64,000 bases of DNA from assembly GCA_965200895.1 (NCBI GenBank), contig CBDAVM010000002.1, positions 1,674,001 to 1,738,000 on the forward strand, in the 5' to 3' direction. Both the position numbers and the translations under genes were made by a program. Positions 37,685-49,500 of the stretch are shown piece by piece (within the stretch, counting starts at the first letter, position 1; each line of letters begins with the position of its first letter). Below the pieces are notes generated by a model. The model had not been told where the DNA came from. It saw nothing but the letters and a program-made list of their open reading frames with translations, and made no database searches. The DNA comes from WTFV01 sp965200895 (GTDB lineage: Bacteria; Acidobacteriota; Vicinamibacteria; Vicinamibacterales; UBA8438).

Positions 37685-39508
37685 GTGCTCGCCGCGGGGC
37701 TGTCCCTGTACGCCCTCTACTGGGTGGTGGGCATCATCCAGCCGCAGATCTACCGGGTCAGCTTCCTGCTGGTCACCCTCGTCCTGACGTTCCTCGTCTT
37801 CCCGGCCCATCCGCGCTGGCGAGCGCGGCCGGTGTGGCTCGACTGGGCGCTCGCCGCCGCCGCCGTCGCGGCGCTGGCGTGGCCGGTCATCGACTTCGAC
37901 CAGTTCGTCTACCGCGCCGCCACGCCGCTCGCGGTGGATCTGGTCCTCGGCGTGGTCACGACGCTGCTGGTCCTGGAGGCCACGCGCCGGACGGTCGGGC
38001 CGATCCTGCCGGTGACGGCGGTGGCGTTCCTGCTCTACGGCTACTACGGCCCCTACCTGGAGCTGGTCGGGCTGGAGCTGTTCGCGCACCGCGGCTACGA
38101 CGCGGCGCGCCTTGTCGGCACGCTGTACATGACGCTGGAGGGCATCTTCGGCGTGCCGCTGAACGTGTGCGCCACCTTCATCATCCTGTTCACCATCTTC
38201 GGCTCGGTCCTGGCCAAGTCCGGTGCCGGACCGTTCTTCATCAACTGGACGATGGCGGCGTTCGGGCGCTCGGACAGCGGCGCGGGGCCGGGCCGGACGG
38301 TGACGCTGTCGGGCTTCCTGCTCGGCACCGTGTCGGGCAGCGGCGTGGCGACCACGGTGACGCTGGGCGCGGTGGTCTGGCCGCTGCTGCGGCGCGCGGG
38401 CTTCTCGGCCGAGATCGGGGGCGGCATCCTCTCGGCCAGCGGCATCGGGGCCATCATGGCGCCGCCGATGATGGGAGCCGCTGCGTTCCTCATCGCCGAG
38501 TTCCTGCAGATCACGTATCTGCAGGTGATCGTGATGGCGATCGTCCCGGCCATCCTCTACTACCTCTCCATCGTGCTGATGATCGAGGCGGACGCCCGCC
38601 GGCTGGGAACGAAAGCGGTCACCGTCGACCTCCCGTCGGTCGGCGAGCTGACCCGCCGCCACGGCTACCAGTTCCTGCCGCTCATCGCCATCGTCGTGCT
38701 GCTGGTGAGCGGGATGACCCCGTTCCGGGCCGTCTTCCTGTCGACGCTGCTCGCCGTCGGCCTCAGCTTCCTCAACCGCAGGAACGCGCTCTGGCCTCGC
38801 CGGCTGCTCGAGGCACTCGAGGCCGGCGGCCGCGGCGTGCTGTCGGTTGCGGCGACGACCGCCACGGCGGGGATCATCGTCGGGGTGGTGACGCTGACCG
38901 GCCTCGGGCTGAAGCTGTCCGGCATCATCGTCTCGCTCGCCGGCGGCAACATCTTCCTGACGGTGGTCTACGCCGCCGTCGCGGTCTGGATGCTCGGCCT
39001 CGCCGTCCCGGTCACCGCCTCCTACATCATCGCGGCGGTCATGATCGCACCGGCCCTGACCCTGGTCGGCGTCCCCGAGTTCGCCGCGCACATGTTCATC
39101 TTCTACTACGCGGTGCTCTCCGAGGTCAGCCCGCCGACGGCGCTCTCGCCGTTCGCGGCGGCCGCCATCACCGGCGGCAACCCGTTCCAGACGATGATGC
39201 TGACCTGGAAGTACACGCTGCCGGCCTTCCTGGTGCCGTTCGCGTTCACGGTCAGCCCGGAGGGGGCCGGCGTCCTGCTGCAGGCGCCGCTCGGCGACAT
39301 CGTGCGGACCGTCGGCACCGCCGCCGTGGGCGTGAGCGCGCTGGCGATGGGGCTCGGGGGCTGGCTGCGGCAGGCCGCGAACCCGGTCGAGCGCGTCGCG
39401 GCGGTGGTCGGGGGCCTGCTGCTCTTCTACGCGACCACCGTCACGGATATCATGGGACTGGTGCTGTTCGGCGCGGCCATCGCGCTGCATCTGGTCCGCA
39501 CCCGCTGA
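37685..39508 (+). CDS. TRAP transporter fused permease (4TM/12TM, DctQM type)
   Basis: 607 residues from GTG 37685; the frame is open further upstream (PTRRLTGLTATLATVLAAG) without an ATG, so the true start may be a few codons earlier. It has a small DctQ-like N-terminal part followed by a DctM part with many hydrophobic segments (VSGSGVATTVTLGAVVWPLLRRAGFSAEIGG, GASGIG-like and SEVSPPTALSPFAAAAITGGNPFQT). It imports the TAXI ligand using an ion gradient. The binding-protein gene ends 138 bp upstream on the same strand; together they are one transporter. Confidence 0.9.
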   Translation: MLAAGLSLYALYWVVGIIQPQIYRVSFLLVTLVLTFLVFPAHPRWRARPVWLDWALAAAAVAALAWPVIDFDQFVYRAATPLAVDLVLGVVTTLLVLEATRRTVGPILPVTAVAFLLYGYYGPYLELVGLELFAHRGYDAARLVGTLYMTLEGIFGVPLNVCATFIILFTIFGSVLAKSGAGPFFINWTMAAFGRSDSGAGPGRTVTLSGFLLGTVSGSGVATTVTLGAVVWPLLRRAGFSAEIGGGILSASGIGAIMAPPMMGAAAFLIAEFLQITYLQVIVMAIVPAILYYLSIVLMIEADARRLGTKAVTVDLPSVGELTRRHGYQFLPLIAIVVLLVSGMTPFRAVFLSTLLAVGLSFLNRRNALWPRRLLEALEAGGRGVLSVAATTATAGIIVGVVTLTGLGLKLSGIIVSLAGGNIFLTVVYAAVAVWMLGLAVPVTASYIIAAVMIAPALTLVGVPEFAAHMFIFYYAVLSEVSPPTALSPFAAAAITGGNPFQTMMLTWKYTLPAFLVPFAFTVSPEGAGVLLQAPLGDIVRTVGTAAVGVSALAMGLGGWLRQAANPVERVAAVVGGLLLFYATTVTDIMGLVLFGAAIALHLVRTR

Positions 39509-39670
39509 GGGTGTGGTCGAGGTGACGGGATGGCCGGTCGGCGCCGCCGAGGCGCCGGGAGTCCCACAGGATCGGGGGAATGCAGTCGTCTGGTCCGCGC
39601 TCCTGCGGGCCCGTGCGATGGATTCCGCGGAGGATCGGATAGAGGTTCACCGGAGGATCGAGGTAACACC

Positions 39671-40969
39671 ATGAGATCACGGATTCGCCTGACGGCGCTC
39701 GCCGTCGTGTTCGCGCTGCTGCTCGTTCCGCAGACCCTGCTGGCCCAGGGGCTGGAACGCGTCACGCCGGAAGAGGTCGGGATGTCGTCGGAGCGGCTCG
39801 ACCGCCTGAGCCTGGCGCTCGAGGGCTACGTCGACGAGGGCCGGCTGGCCGGCGCGGTGACCATCGTGGTGCGGCGCGGCCGGATCGCCTACCGCGAGGG
39901 GATCGGCTACCGCGACGTCGAGGCGCAGGCGCCGATGCCGTCCGACGGCATCTTCCGCATCGCGTCGCAGACCAAGGCGCTCGCCAGCGTCGGCGTCATG
40001 CTGCTGCAGGAGGAAGGCAGGCTGCTGATCACCGACCCGGTCGGCAAGTACCTGCCGGCGTTCGCCGAGACGACCGTCGCCGAGCCGAACGACGAGGGCG
40101 GCTACGACGTGGTGCCGGCGCGCCGGCCGATCACCATCCGCGACCTGCTGACGCACACCGCCGGCATCAGCTACGGCATGGGCCTGCTGGCCAACCGCGG
40201 GCCGGCCGCCGACGCGTGGGCCGACGCGGGCATCACCGGCTGGTACTTCGCCGACCGCGACGAGACGGTGGGCGACACCATGGCGCGGCTCGCCGAGCTG
40301 CCGATGGACGCGCATCCCGGCGAGCGCTGGATCTACGGCTACAACACCGACATCCTGGGCGCGATGATCGAGAAGATCAGCGGTCAGACGCTCGGCGCGT
40401 TCCTCAAGGAACGGCTGTTCGACCCGCTCGGGATGACCGATACGCACTTCTTCCTGCCAGAGAACAAGCTGGGCCGGCTGGCGACCGTCTATTCGTCCGT
40501 CGGGGACGGGAACAGCTTCGAGCGGGCGCCCGACCCGGGTCACATGGTGGGCCAGGGACACTACGTGAACGGCCCGCGCAAGGCGTTCTCGGCGGGCGCC
40601 GGAGTGCTGTCGACCGCCACCGACTACGCCACGTTCCTGCAGATGATGCTCAACGGCGGCGAGCTGAACGGCACGCGCATCCTGTCGCGCAAGACGGTCG
40701 AGTCGATGATCTCCGACCACCTGGGCGACATCCCGTTCCGCAACGGCCAGGGCTTCGGCCTCGGCTTCTCCGTCACGCACGACCCGGCCGCCGGCGGCCT
40801 GCCCGGCTCGGTCGGCGAGTTCGCCTGGGCCGGCGCCTACCACTCCGTCTACTGGGTCGACCCGCAGGAGGAGATGGTCGTCGTCTACCTGACGCAGATC
40901 ATCCCGGCCATCGGCCTCGACGACCAGCAGAAGGTGAGATCGCTGGTCTACCAGGCGATCGTCGACTGA
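39671..40969 (+). CDS. Secreted serine hydrolase (beta-lactamase/class C-like family)
   Basis: 432 residues with a signal peptide (LTALAVVFALLLVPQTLLAQG). SxxK is SQTK in IASQTKALAS, the second element YxN is YNT in WIYGYNTDILG, and the C-terminal GxxH-type strand is WAGAYHSVYWV. The family includes esterases, D-aminopeptidases and class C beta-lactamases; the precise substrate is unknown. The ATG follows GAGGTAACACC. It stands alone after the TRAP genes, convergent with ettA. Confidence 0.88.
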   Translation: MRSRIRLTALAVVFALLLVPQTLLAQGLERVTPEEVGMSSERLDRLSLALEGYVDEGRLAGAVTIVVRRGRIAYREGIGYRDVEAQAPMPSDGIFRIASQTKALASVGVMLLQEEGRLLITDPVGKYLPAFAETTVAEPNDEGGYDVVPARRPITIRDLLTHTAGISYGMGLLANRGPAADAWADAGITGWYFADRDETVGDTMARLAELPMDAHPGERWIYGYNTDILGAMIEKISGQTLGAFLKERLFDPLGMTDTHFFLPENKLGRLATVYSSVGDGNSFERAPDPGHMVGQGHYVNGPRKAFSAGAGVLSTATDYATFLQMMLNGGELNGTRILSRKTVESMISDHLGDIPFRNGQGFGLGFSVTHDPAAGGLPGSVGEFAWAGAYHSVYWVDPQEEMVVVYLTQIIPAIGLDDQQKVRSLVYQAIVD

Positions 40970-41081
40970 CGGCTCACGAGAGTCGGGGCGGCCGACACGC
41001 CCGGCCGTCCCGACAACGCACGCTGCGGACACGCGACTCGGAGGACCTTTTCGCCCGCCGGCCGGAGGTCGCCGCCACGCC

Positions 41082-42758
<1,677 letters not shown>

Positions 42759-42892
42759 GATCCTCCGATCCTAGCAGTCCGGTATGCCTGTGTTCGGGCA
42801 CCCAAGGCGCCGGGCGCGACCCTGGTCCTCCGCCTCCGGGCACATCCCCCGAAGCCCCGGCGCGACGCCTGCGGCGGACCCGCGGCCGGCAC

Positions 42893-42927
42893 GAAAAACG
42901 GCCGGGGAACCTCCAGGCTCCCCGGCC
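42893..42927 (-). terminator. Rho-independent terminator of TonB receptor 1
   Basis: Read on the minus strand: GGCCGGGG stem, 12-base loop, CCCCGGCC, followed by GTTTTTC. It lies 50 bp after the stop of the receptor ending at 42979. A very similar structure follows receptor 2. Confidence 0.8.
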
Positions 42928-42978
42928 CTGATGGAATTGCGTCACGCCCGATGCGCGACGCGAACGTCAGGCCGCCGC

Positions 42979-45900
42979 CTACCAGTGCAGGTGCGTGGCA
43001 AGCTGCAGGAAGCGGCGGTTGATGGTCCGCGTCGCGTTGCCGAGACTCCCGCCGAACGTCGTGTTGAAGCGCGTGATCGGGAAGTAGTTCGGCAGGTTGT
43101 AGACGTCGGCCTGCACGTCCCAGCGCATGCCGTTGGGCAACTGGAAGCTCTTGCGCACCGAGATGTCGATCTGCGTCAGCCGGTCGGCGAAGAGCGAGCC
43201 GGGCGGCATCAGCGGGATCGAGAGACCCTGCGTCCGCGTCACGCCCTGGGCCGCGAAGTCGTCCACGCTCGTGTTGTAGTTCACGTTGCCGATGTAGGCG
43301 TGGACGTCGTCGAACGTCGTGCCGCCCTGGTTGGTGCCGCCGAAGTTGTCAGTGCCCCGGATGGCCATCTCCTGCGCCGGATAGAACTGCGCCGAACCGC
43401 TGAGCTGGATGCCGCCGGGCAGCGGCACCGTGCCCGAGATCTTGAAGTCGTGCAGCCACGGGATGTCGTACTGCGACGCGTCGCAGAACAGCAGCCGGTT
43501 GGGATCCTCCGGCTGGTCGCAGCGATTCAGGATCGCGCGCTCCATCGACCAGCCGCCGAAGATCGTCGCGCCGGCGGCCAGCCGCGCGTTGAAGCCGGCC
43601 TCGAAGCCGTTGTAGACGTCGGTGTTCGAGTCCGAGTTGCGCATGAAGCGGTCGGTGCCGGTCAGCCCCCGCGCCTCCGGGTTCAGGTTGTAGATGGTGA
43701 GCGTCGGCGGCGCCGAAACGCCCCGCGTCGAGCAGGGGAACCCGTTGGGCGCCATACCGGTGGCGGCGCACGGGTTGGGGATGGACAGCGCCGTCCAGTC
43801 GGCGTGGGTCACGCCGCGGCCGTACTGGATGATGGGGTCGAACGATTCGCGCCGGTACCAGTTCACGTTGACCGAGAGCCCCGTCACCAGCTCGCGCTCG
43901 ATGCCGAGGTTCATCAGACTGACCCAGGGCCGCTCCACGCCGGCGGGATCCTCTGTGGGCACCGCGCCCGGAAGACCGAAGGCGGACGACACCGGAAAGC
44001 CGATCTCCCAGTCCTGCACGTAGTCGTCGCCGTTGGTCCCGCCGTTGTGCACGGTGCCGGCGGCGCCGACCGTGTGCATGTCGGCCATGCTCGTCCCGAA
44101 GGCGACGGCCGGGTCGAAGCCCATCGCCATCAGCTCCTGCCGGGTCGCGCAGCGCGTGTCGTCCATCGGACTCAGCGCGCAGTCGAACCAGTTGCGGTTC
44201 TCGCCCACGTGCGTGACGGCGTTGAACTGCCGCGCGTAGCTCGTGGTGTTCGAACCGTTGTAGCGGCCCCACGAGAACTTCAGCGCCGTCGATGCGTCGC
44301 CGAACAGGTCGTAGGCCATGCCCAGGCGGGGCGCGATGTCGTTCCAGTTCGGGAGCTGGTCGCGGCCGGGCACGTCGAAGTAGGGCACGAAGCGGTTCTG
44401 CGCGTGGTAGGTGTCGCGGTTGCGCCCCCGGTTGATCTCGTAGCGCACCCCGAGGTTGAGGGTCAGCCGGTCGATGGTCCAGGTGTCCTGGGCGAAGATG
44501 CCCATGTCGCGCTGGTAGTCCATCGGCCGCCAGATGGGCGTATTCGACACGCGCACCTGGTACGGCACGCCCTCCCGGTAGTTCTGCTGCCACAGGTCGG
44601 CGTTCATCGTGTGCGAGCGGTCGTGGATGCCCCAACTGTTCATCACGCCGAACTTCATGTTGTGCGAGCCGGTGACGTAGGACATCGAGACGTTGTAGTT
44701 GAAGCGCTCCGGCGTCTCGTGGACGTAGCTCCAGTTGCCGCGGTCGCGGAAGTTGGCGTTGGCGTCGTTGCGGCGCACGATCTGGTACCACGGGTCCATC
44801 GTCCCGCCCGACTGCAGGGCGATGGCGGCGGGGTCGCCGACGTGGTAGCAGGGCGTGCTCGCACAGAACGGCACCCCGCCGGTCGGACGCGGCTGCCGGA
44901 GCTGCTGCGCCGGGCCGAACGGCGGCGCGTCCTGCCGCTCCTCGTAGCTCCAGTTCTCGACGTTCGACGAGTAGCCCGCCTCGAGCAGCAGCCGGCTGCT
45001 GATGGTCGAGGTCCACTTGGCCGACCCGGTGTAGTAGATGGGCGATCCCTGGTGGTTGGGCGCAGTCGCCGGGTCGTCGCCGGCCCCGTGCGGCCGGAAG
45101 CGATCCTTGAAGATGCGGTCCATGTAGGCGGCGAACTTGTTCGACGCGTTCGCCTGCCAGGTCAGCCGCAGCAGGCCGCTGGTGATGGTGTTGGCGTCGA
45201 TGCCCGACAGCAGCTCGCGGCCGTCCTTGCCGTCGAGCTTCACCGGACGCGGGTCGAAGTAGCGCGGCCACGTGCCGTCCATGTTGCGGTAGAAGCTGCC
45301 GGTGATCGGCTTGTCCACCTGCCAGCGGCGCGAGCTCATGAAGAACCAGAACTTGTCGCGCACGATCGGCCCGCCGTAGGCGGCGTTCAGGTCCCAGAAC
45401 AGGGTGTTGCCCTCCGACGACGAGGCGCGCTCCGCGATCGCGGACGGCACGCTCGTGTGGTCGGCGGCCAGCGCGTTGCTGGAGTAGCCGGTGTAGAACT
45501 GCCCGCTGTAGGTGTTGCCACCCTCGCGCGGGATCATGTTGATGCGCACCCCGCCGCCGGAGGTCTCGGCGGTCATGCCGCTGGTCTCGTAGGTCATCTC
45601 CTGGGTGGCCAGCTCGTTGTGGTAGTTCTGGATGCCGCCGTCGCGGTCGGTGCCGTTGACGAGCTGCCCGTCCACCGCCACGCTGACCTGCCGCCAGCTC
45701 ATGCCGTGGGTCATCATGACCGTCTGCTGCGCCGCCGTGGACAGCCCGACCTCGGGCCGGTTCAGCTTGATGCCGACGATGAGCTGCGCCGTCGACTGCA
45801 TGTTGCGGCCGGTCGGGATGGCGTCGAGCACCTCGGCGTCGAGCACCTCCACCCGGCGGGTCGACTGCACGTCGACCACCGGCGCCTCGCCGGAGACGGT

Positions 45901-46254
45901 CACCGTCTCCTCGAGCGCGCCGACCGAGAGCTCCGCGTCGACCGTGGCGGTGAAGCCGGCCGGCAGGTCCTGGCCCTCGACCAGGACGGTCGAGAAGCCG
46001 GGCAACGTGAACGTGAGCGTGTAGACGCCGGGCCGCAGGTCGACCAGCGTGTAGCGGCCTGCGCCGTCCGTGATGGCGACGCGGCTGCCCTCGATGAGCG
46101 CCGGCGACGACGCCTCGACGGTGACGCCGGGCAGGATGCCGCCGGTGTTGTCGGTGACCTCTCCGGTCAGCGCGCTGTTGGTCTGGGCCGCCGCCCACGG
46201 GGGCGCCAGGGCCAGCGCCGCCAGCGCGACGACTGCCGTGCAGGAACGTCTCAT
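42979..46254 (-). CDS. Oar-like TonB-dependent receptor with carboxypeptidase-regulatory domain (copy 1)
   Basis: 1091 residues. The ATG at 46254 follows GAGGAGGACACGC; signal peptide MRRSCTAVVALAALALAPPW, cleaved near AAAQ. An N-terminal CarboxypepD-reg/CNA-B-like domain (about 30-115: GEVTDNTGGILPGVTVEA, GRYTLVDLRPGVYTLTF) precedes a plug domain (about 120-260) and a long outer-membrane barrel that ends in a terminal aromatic residue, HLHW, for Bam recognition. Such receptors import carbohydrates, peptides or siderophores, energised by TonB; the substrate is unknown. It is a paralogue of the next gene upstream, in the same orientation, 318 bp apart. Its own start and terminator suggest separate transcription. 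Confidence 0.9.
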   Translation of the reverse strand: MRRSCTAVVALAALALAPPWAAAQTNSALTGEVTDNTGGILPGVTVEASSPALIEGSRVAITDGAGRYTLVDLRPGVYTLTFTLPGFSTVLVEGQDLPAGFTATVDAELSVGALEETVTVSGEAPVVDVQSTRRVEVLDAEVLDAIPTGRNMQSTAQLIVGIKLNRPEVGLSTAAQQTVMMTHGMSWRQVSVAVDGQLVNGTDRDGGIQNYHNELATQEMTYETSGMTAETSGGGVRINMIPREGGNTYSGQFYTGYSSNALAADHTSVPSAIAERASSSEGNTLFWDLNAAYGGPIVRDKFWFFMSSRRWQVDKPITGSFYRNMDGTWPRYFDPRPVKLDGKDGRELLSGIDANTITSGLLRLTWQANASNKFAAYMDRIFKDRFRPHGAGDDPATAPNHQGSPIYYTGSAKWTSTISSRLLLEAGYSSNVENWSYEERQDAPPFGPAQQLRQPRPTGGVPFCASTPCYHVGDPAAIALQSGGTMDPWYQIVRRNDANANFRDRGNWSYVHETPERFNYNVSMSYVTGSHNMKFGVMNSWGIHDRSHTMNADLWQQNYREGVPYQVRVSNTPIWRPMDYQRDMGIFAQDTWTIDRLTLNLGVRYEINRGRNRDTYHAQNRFVPYFDVPGRDQLPNWNDIAPRLGMAYDLFGDASTALKFSWGRYNGSNTTSYARQFNAVTHVGENRNWFDCALSPMDDTRCATRQELMAMGFDPAVAFGTSMADMHTVGAAGTVHNGGTNGDDYVQDWEIGFPVSSAFGLPGAVPTEDPAGVERPWVSLMNLGIERELVTGLSVNVNWYRRESFDPIIQYGRGVTHADWTALSIPNPCAATGMAPNGFPCSTRGVSAPPTLTIYNLNPEARGLTGTDRFMRNSDSNTDVYNGFEAGFNARLAAGATIFGGWSMERAILNRCDQPEDPNRLLFCDASQYDIPWLHDFKISGTVPLPGGIQLSGSAQFYPAQEMAIRGTDNFGGTNQGGTTFDDVHAYIGNVNYNTSVDDFAAQGVTRTQGLSIPLMPPGSLFADRLTQIDISVRKSFQLPNGMRWDVQADVYNLPNYFPITRFNTTFGGSLGNATRTINRRFLQLATHLHW

Positions 46255-46572
46255 GCGTGTCCTCCTCAACATGCGGATGCGACGACCTTGCGCCCGGACA
46301 GTCACTCTGGCGTTCGGCCGCCGGCTGTAGCCCGTACTCAACTACGCGACGGCTCGGATGTCAACCGACGGCGCAGCACTCGTCGTGCTGGTGCTGCTGG
46401 CAGGTGCGGAAGGCGAGCGTGGCATGCGCGACCCTGGTCTTCCGCCCCGGCGTCTCCCCCCGAAGCCCCGGACGCGACGCCTGCGGAACAAGAAAGGGCC
46501 GGGAAACCGTCGGCTCCCCGGCCCTCGGAAGGTCGCACCCGGCAAGGTCATACCGCGCAGGGTGCGCGGCGC
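46255..46572. other. Spacer between the two TonB receptor genes
   Basis: Holds the terminator of receptor 2 (46486-46525) and the upstream region of receptor 1. The stretch around 46425-46500 resembles 42815-42900 (shared CGCGACCCTGGTC-, CCCCCGAAGCCCCGG- and GCGACGCCTGCGG-like blocks), so the 3' flanks of the receptor genes were duplicated with them. Confidence 0.6.
46486..46525 (-). terminator. Rho-independent terminator of TonB receptor 2
   Basis: On the minus strand AGGGCCGGG, a 13-base loop and CCCGGCCCT form a perfect 9-bp stem, followed by TTCTTGTTC. It lies 48 bp after the receptor stop at 46573 and parallels the terminator at 42893-42927. Confidence 0.8.
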
Positions 46573-49500
46573 CTACCAGTGGATATTCGTCGCGAACTGC
46601 ACGAAGCGGCCCTGGATGGTCGAGCTCGCCCGGCCGAGCGAGCCGCCGTAGGTGTTGGTGCCGTTGAGGATCGGCTGGTAGTTGACGATGTTGTAGAGGT
46701 CGGCCTGCAGGTCCATCCGCATGCCGTTGCCCAGCGTGAACGTGCGCCGGACCGAGAGATCGATCTGGGTCAGCCGATCGTAGAAGAGCTGGCCGGCCGG
46801 CAGCAGCGGGACACTGATGCCCTCGGTGCGGGCGATGCCCAGGTTGTCCATCACGTTCGCCGGCGTGACGTTGTAGTTGATGTTGCCCGCGTAGGGCCGC
46901 GCGCCGGACAACTCGCCGCCGCGGTGCGTGCCGCCCCACTGGTCCTGCGAGCCGCCGGCCACGGCCTCCTGGGCCGGGTAGAACTGCGCCGACCCGCTGA
47001 TCCAGAAGCCGCCGGGCAGCGGCACGTTGCCCGAGATCTTGAACTCCTGGAGGAACGGGATGCTGTAGGCCGGCTGCGTGATCGGCACGCCGCCGACCAT
47101 ATCGCTTCGGCCGCGCGGATCGCAGAACAGCAGGCGGTTCGGATCGTGCGGGATGTCGCAGCGCACGAAGACGTTGCGCTCCATCACCCAGCCGCCGAAG
47201 ACGGTGCTTCCGTTGGGCAGCCGCGCGTTGAAGCCGGTCTCGAAGCCGTTGTAGACCTCCGAGAAGTCGTCGCCGGTCGGCGTGTTCTGCACCACCCAGT
47301 CATCGGCGATGCCCGCCCCCTCGGGATTCAGGTTGAATACGCTGATCCGCGCGGGCACGAGTCCGCCGCTCTGGTTGCACGAGAGGAACCCGCGGTTGGG
47401 ATCCGTCACGCAGGGGTTGTCCATCAGGAACCCCGTGTAATCGTCGAACCCGAGCGCGCGGTTCACCCGCAGGACGCTGTCGTAGGTGTCGCGGCGGTAC
47501 CAGTTGAAGCTGGCCGAGAAGCCCTCGAAGAGCTCGCGCTGGACGCCGACGTTCAGCACGCTGACCCAGTTGCGCTCCACGCCGTCGGGATGCTCGACCG
47601 GGCGCGACGCCAGGCCGCCGAAGTTGGCCCGCAGGGGCGGACCGATCTCCCAGTCCTGCGCGAAGCCGTCGCCGTTGGTGCCGCCGTTCCAGACCGTACC
47701 CTCCACGCCGACCGTATGCGCGTCGGCGGTGCTGGCGCCGAACGCGATGCCCGGGTTCAACCCCATCGCCATCAACTCCGTCTGCGTCAGGCAGGCGCGC
47801 CCGTCAAGGCTGGCGCAGTCGACCCAGTTGCGGTTCTCGCGCTGGTACGACACGGGGTTGAACCACTCGGCGTAGGTGAACGTGTTGGCCGCGTTGTAGC
47901 GGCCCCACGACACCTTCAGCGCCGTCGAGGCGTCGCCGAAGACGTCGTACGACAGGCCCAGGCGCGGTGCGAAGTCTTTCCAGTTGGGCAGGTTGCGCCG
48001 CGAGGCGAAGCTCTGCGCCGCCACGAAGCGGCCGGTCTGGGTGATGGTGGAGCGCGGGCCGGGCGTGACGTTCGGCCCGGCCTCGTAGGTGTGGGCGATC
48101 ATCTGCTCCCAGCGCAGGCCGAGGTTCAGCGTCAGCCGGTCGATGGTCCAGGTGTCCTGCGCGAAGATGCCCATGTCGCGGGCGTAGTCGATGCCCGAGA
48201 TCACGGGCCGGTTCGTCACACGGGCGAACTCGGGGATGCCGTTGCGGTACATCTGCCGCTCCAGATCGCCGTTGCCGGTGCGGTACGACTCGTACGGACC
48301 CCAACTGTTGTTGGTGCCCACCTTGATGTTGTGCGAGCCGGTGACGTACGAGAGGCCGACGTTGTAGTTGAAGCGCTCGACGCGCCAGTGCTCGCGGCCC
48401 CAGTGGTAGCGGTCGCGGAAGCCGGTTGACTGGTCGTGCCGCAGGACCAGCCCGTACCACGGATCGATGGTCGGGTTGAACTCGTCCGGGCCGCTGAGCT
48501 GTGCCGGGTGGCCGTAGTTCTCGAAGCACGGCGTGGCGTGGCAGGGCATCCAGCCCGCGGCCCGGTCCTGCGTCAGGTCCTGGCCGAGCGCACTGACGCC
48601 GCCGGGCGGATCCTGCTGGTTCCAGTTCTCGACGTTGGTCGAGTAGCCCGCCTCGAGCAGCAGACGGCTGCTGAGCGTCGAGGTCCACTTCGCGCTGCCG
48701 GTGTAGTAGATGGGCGAACCCTGCCAGCGGCCGGCGGTGGCGATGTCGTCGTTCGAGCCGTGGTTGGCGTAGCGCTCCTTGAAGACCCGGTCGATGTGCG
48801 CCGAGAACTTGTTGTTCTGGCTCGCCTGGAAGGTCAGCCGCAGCAGGCCGCTCGAGATGGTGTTCTCGTCGATGCCCGGGATGCGCTCGGTGCCGTTGGT
48901 GCCGTCGAGCTTCTGCGGGTCGGGGTCGAACCAGCGCGGGGCGGCGTAGTACCAGTTCTGCGGAATCGAGCCGTTGGGATCGAAGCGCCAGAAGCTGTTG
49001 GTGACCTTCTTGTCGATCTGGAAGTTGCGGACGCTGCCGAAGTACCAGAAGCGGTCGCGGACGAGGGGCCCGCCGTGCACGAGGTTCATGTCGTACATCA
49101 TCGCGATGCCCTCGGTGGAGGTCACGCCGCGGTTCTGGACCTCCTGCGAGAGGCTCTCGAGACCGTCGCGCTGCAGGCTGTCGTGGCTGCCGCCGAACCA
49201 GAGCTGGCCGCTCTGCGTGTTGCCGCCCTCGCGCGGGACCATGTTGATGCGCACGCCGCCGCCGGACGTCTCGGCGCTCATGCCGCTGGTCTCGTAGACC
49301 ATCTCCTGGTTGGCCAGATGGTTGTGGTAGCTCTGGACGGCGCCGTCGCCGCCGATGCTGTTCATGTTCTGGCCGTCGACCTGGATGGTCACCTGCGACG
49401 GACTCATCCCGTGCACCGACATGTAGGTCTGCTGGGCCGCGGTGGTCAGCCCCACCTCGGGACGGTTCATCTTGACGCCGGTGATGAGCTGCGCCGTCGA

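Noticed and set aside
36095..39490. A minus-strand open frame of over 1100 codons
   Set aside because: It is antisense to the TAXI and TRAP permease genes, is extremely Arg/Asp/His-rich and has no recognisable domain.
42784..48429. A very long plus-strand open frame across both TonB receptors
   Set aside because: It is antisense to two clearly conserved receptor genes and its translation is Arg/Val/His-rich with no domain; high GC content keeps it open.
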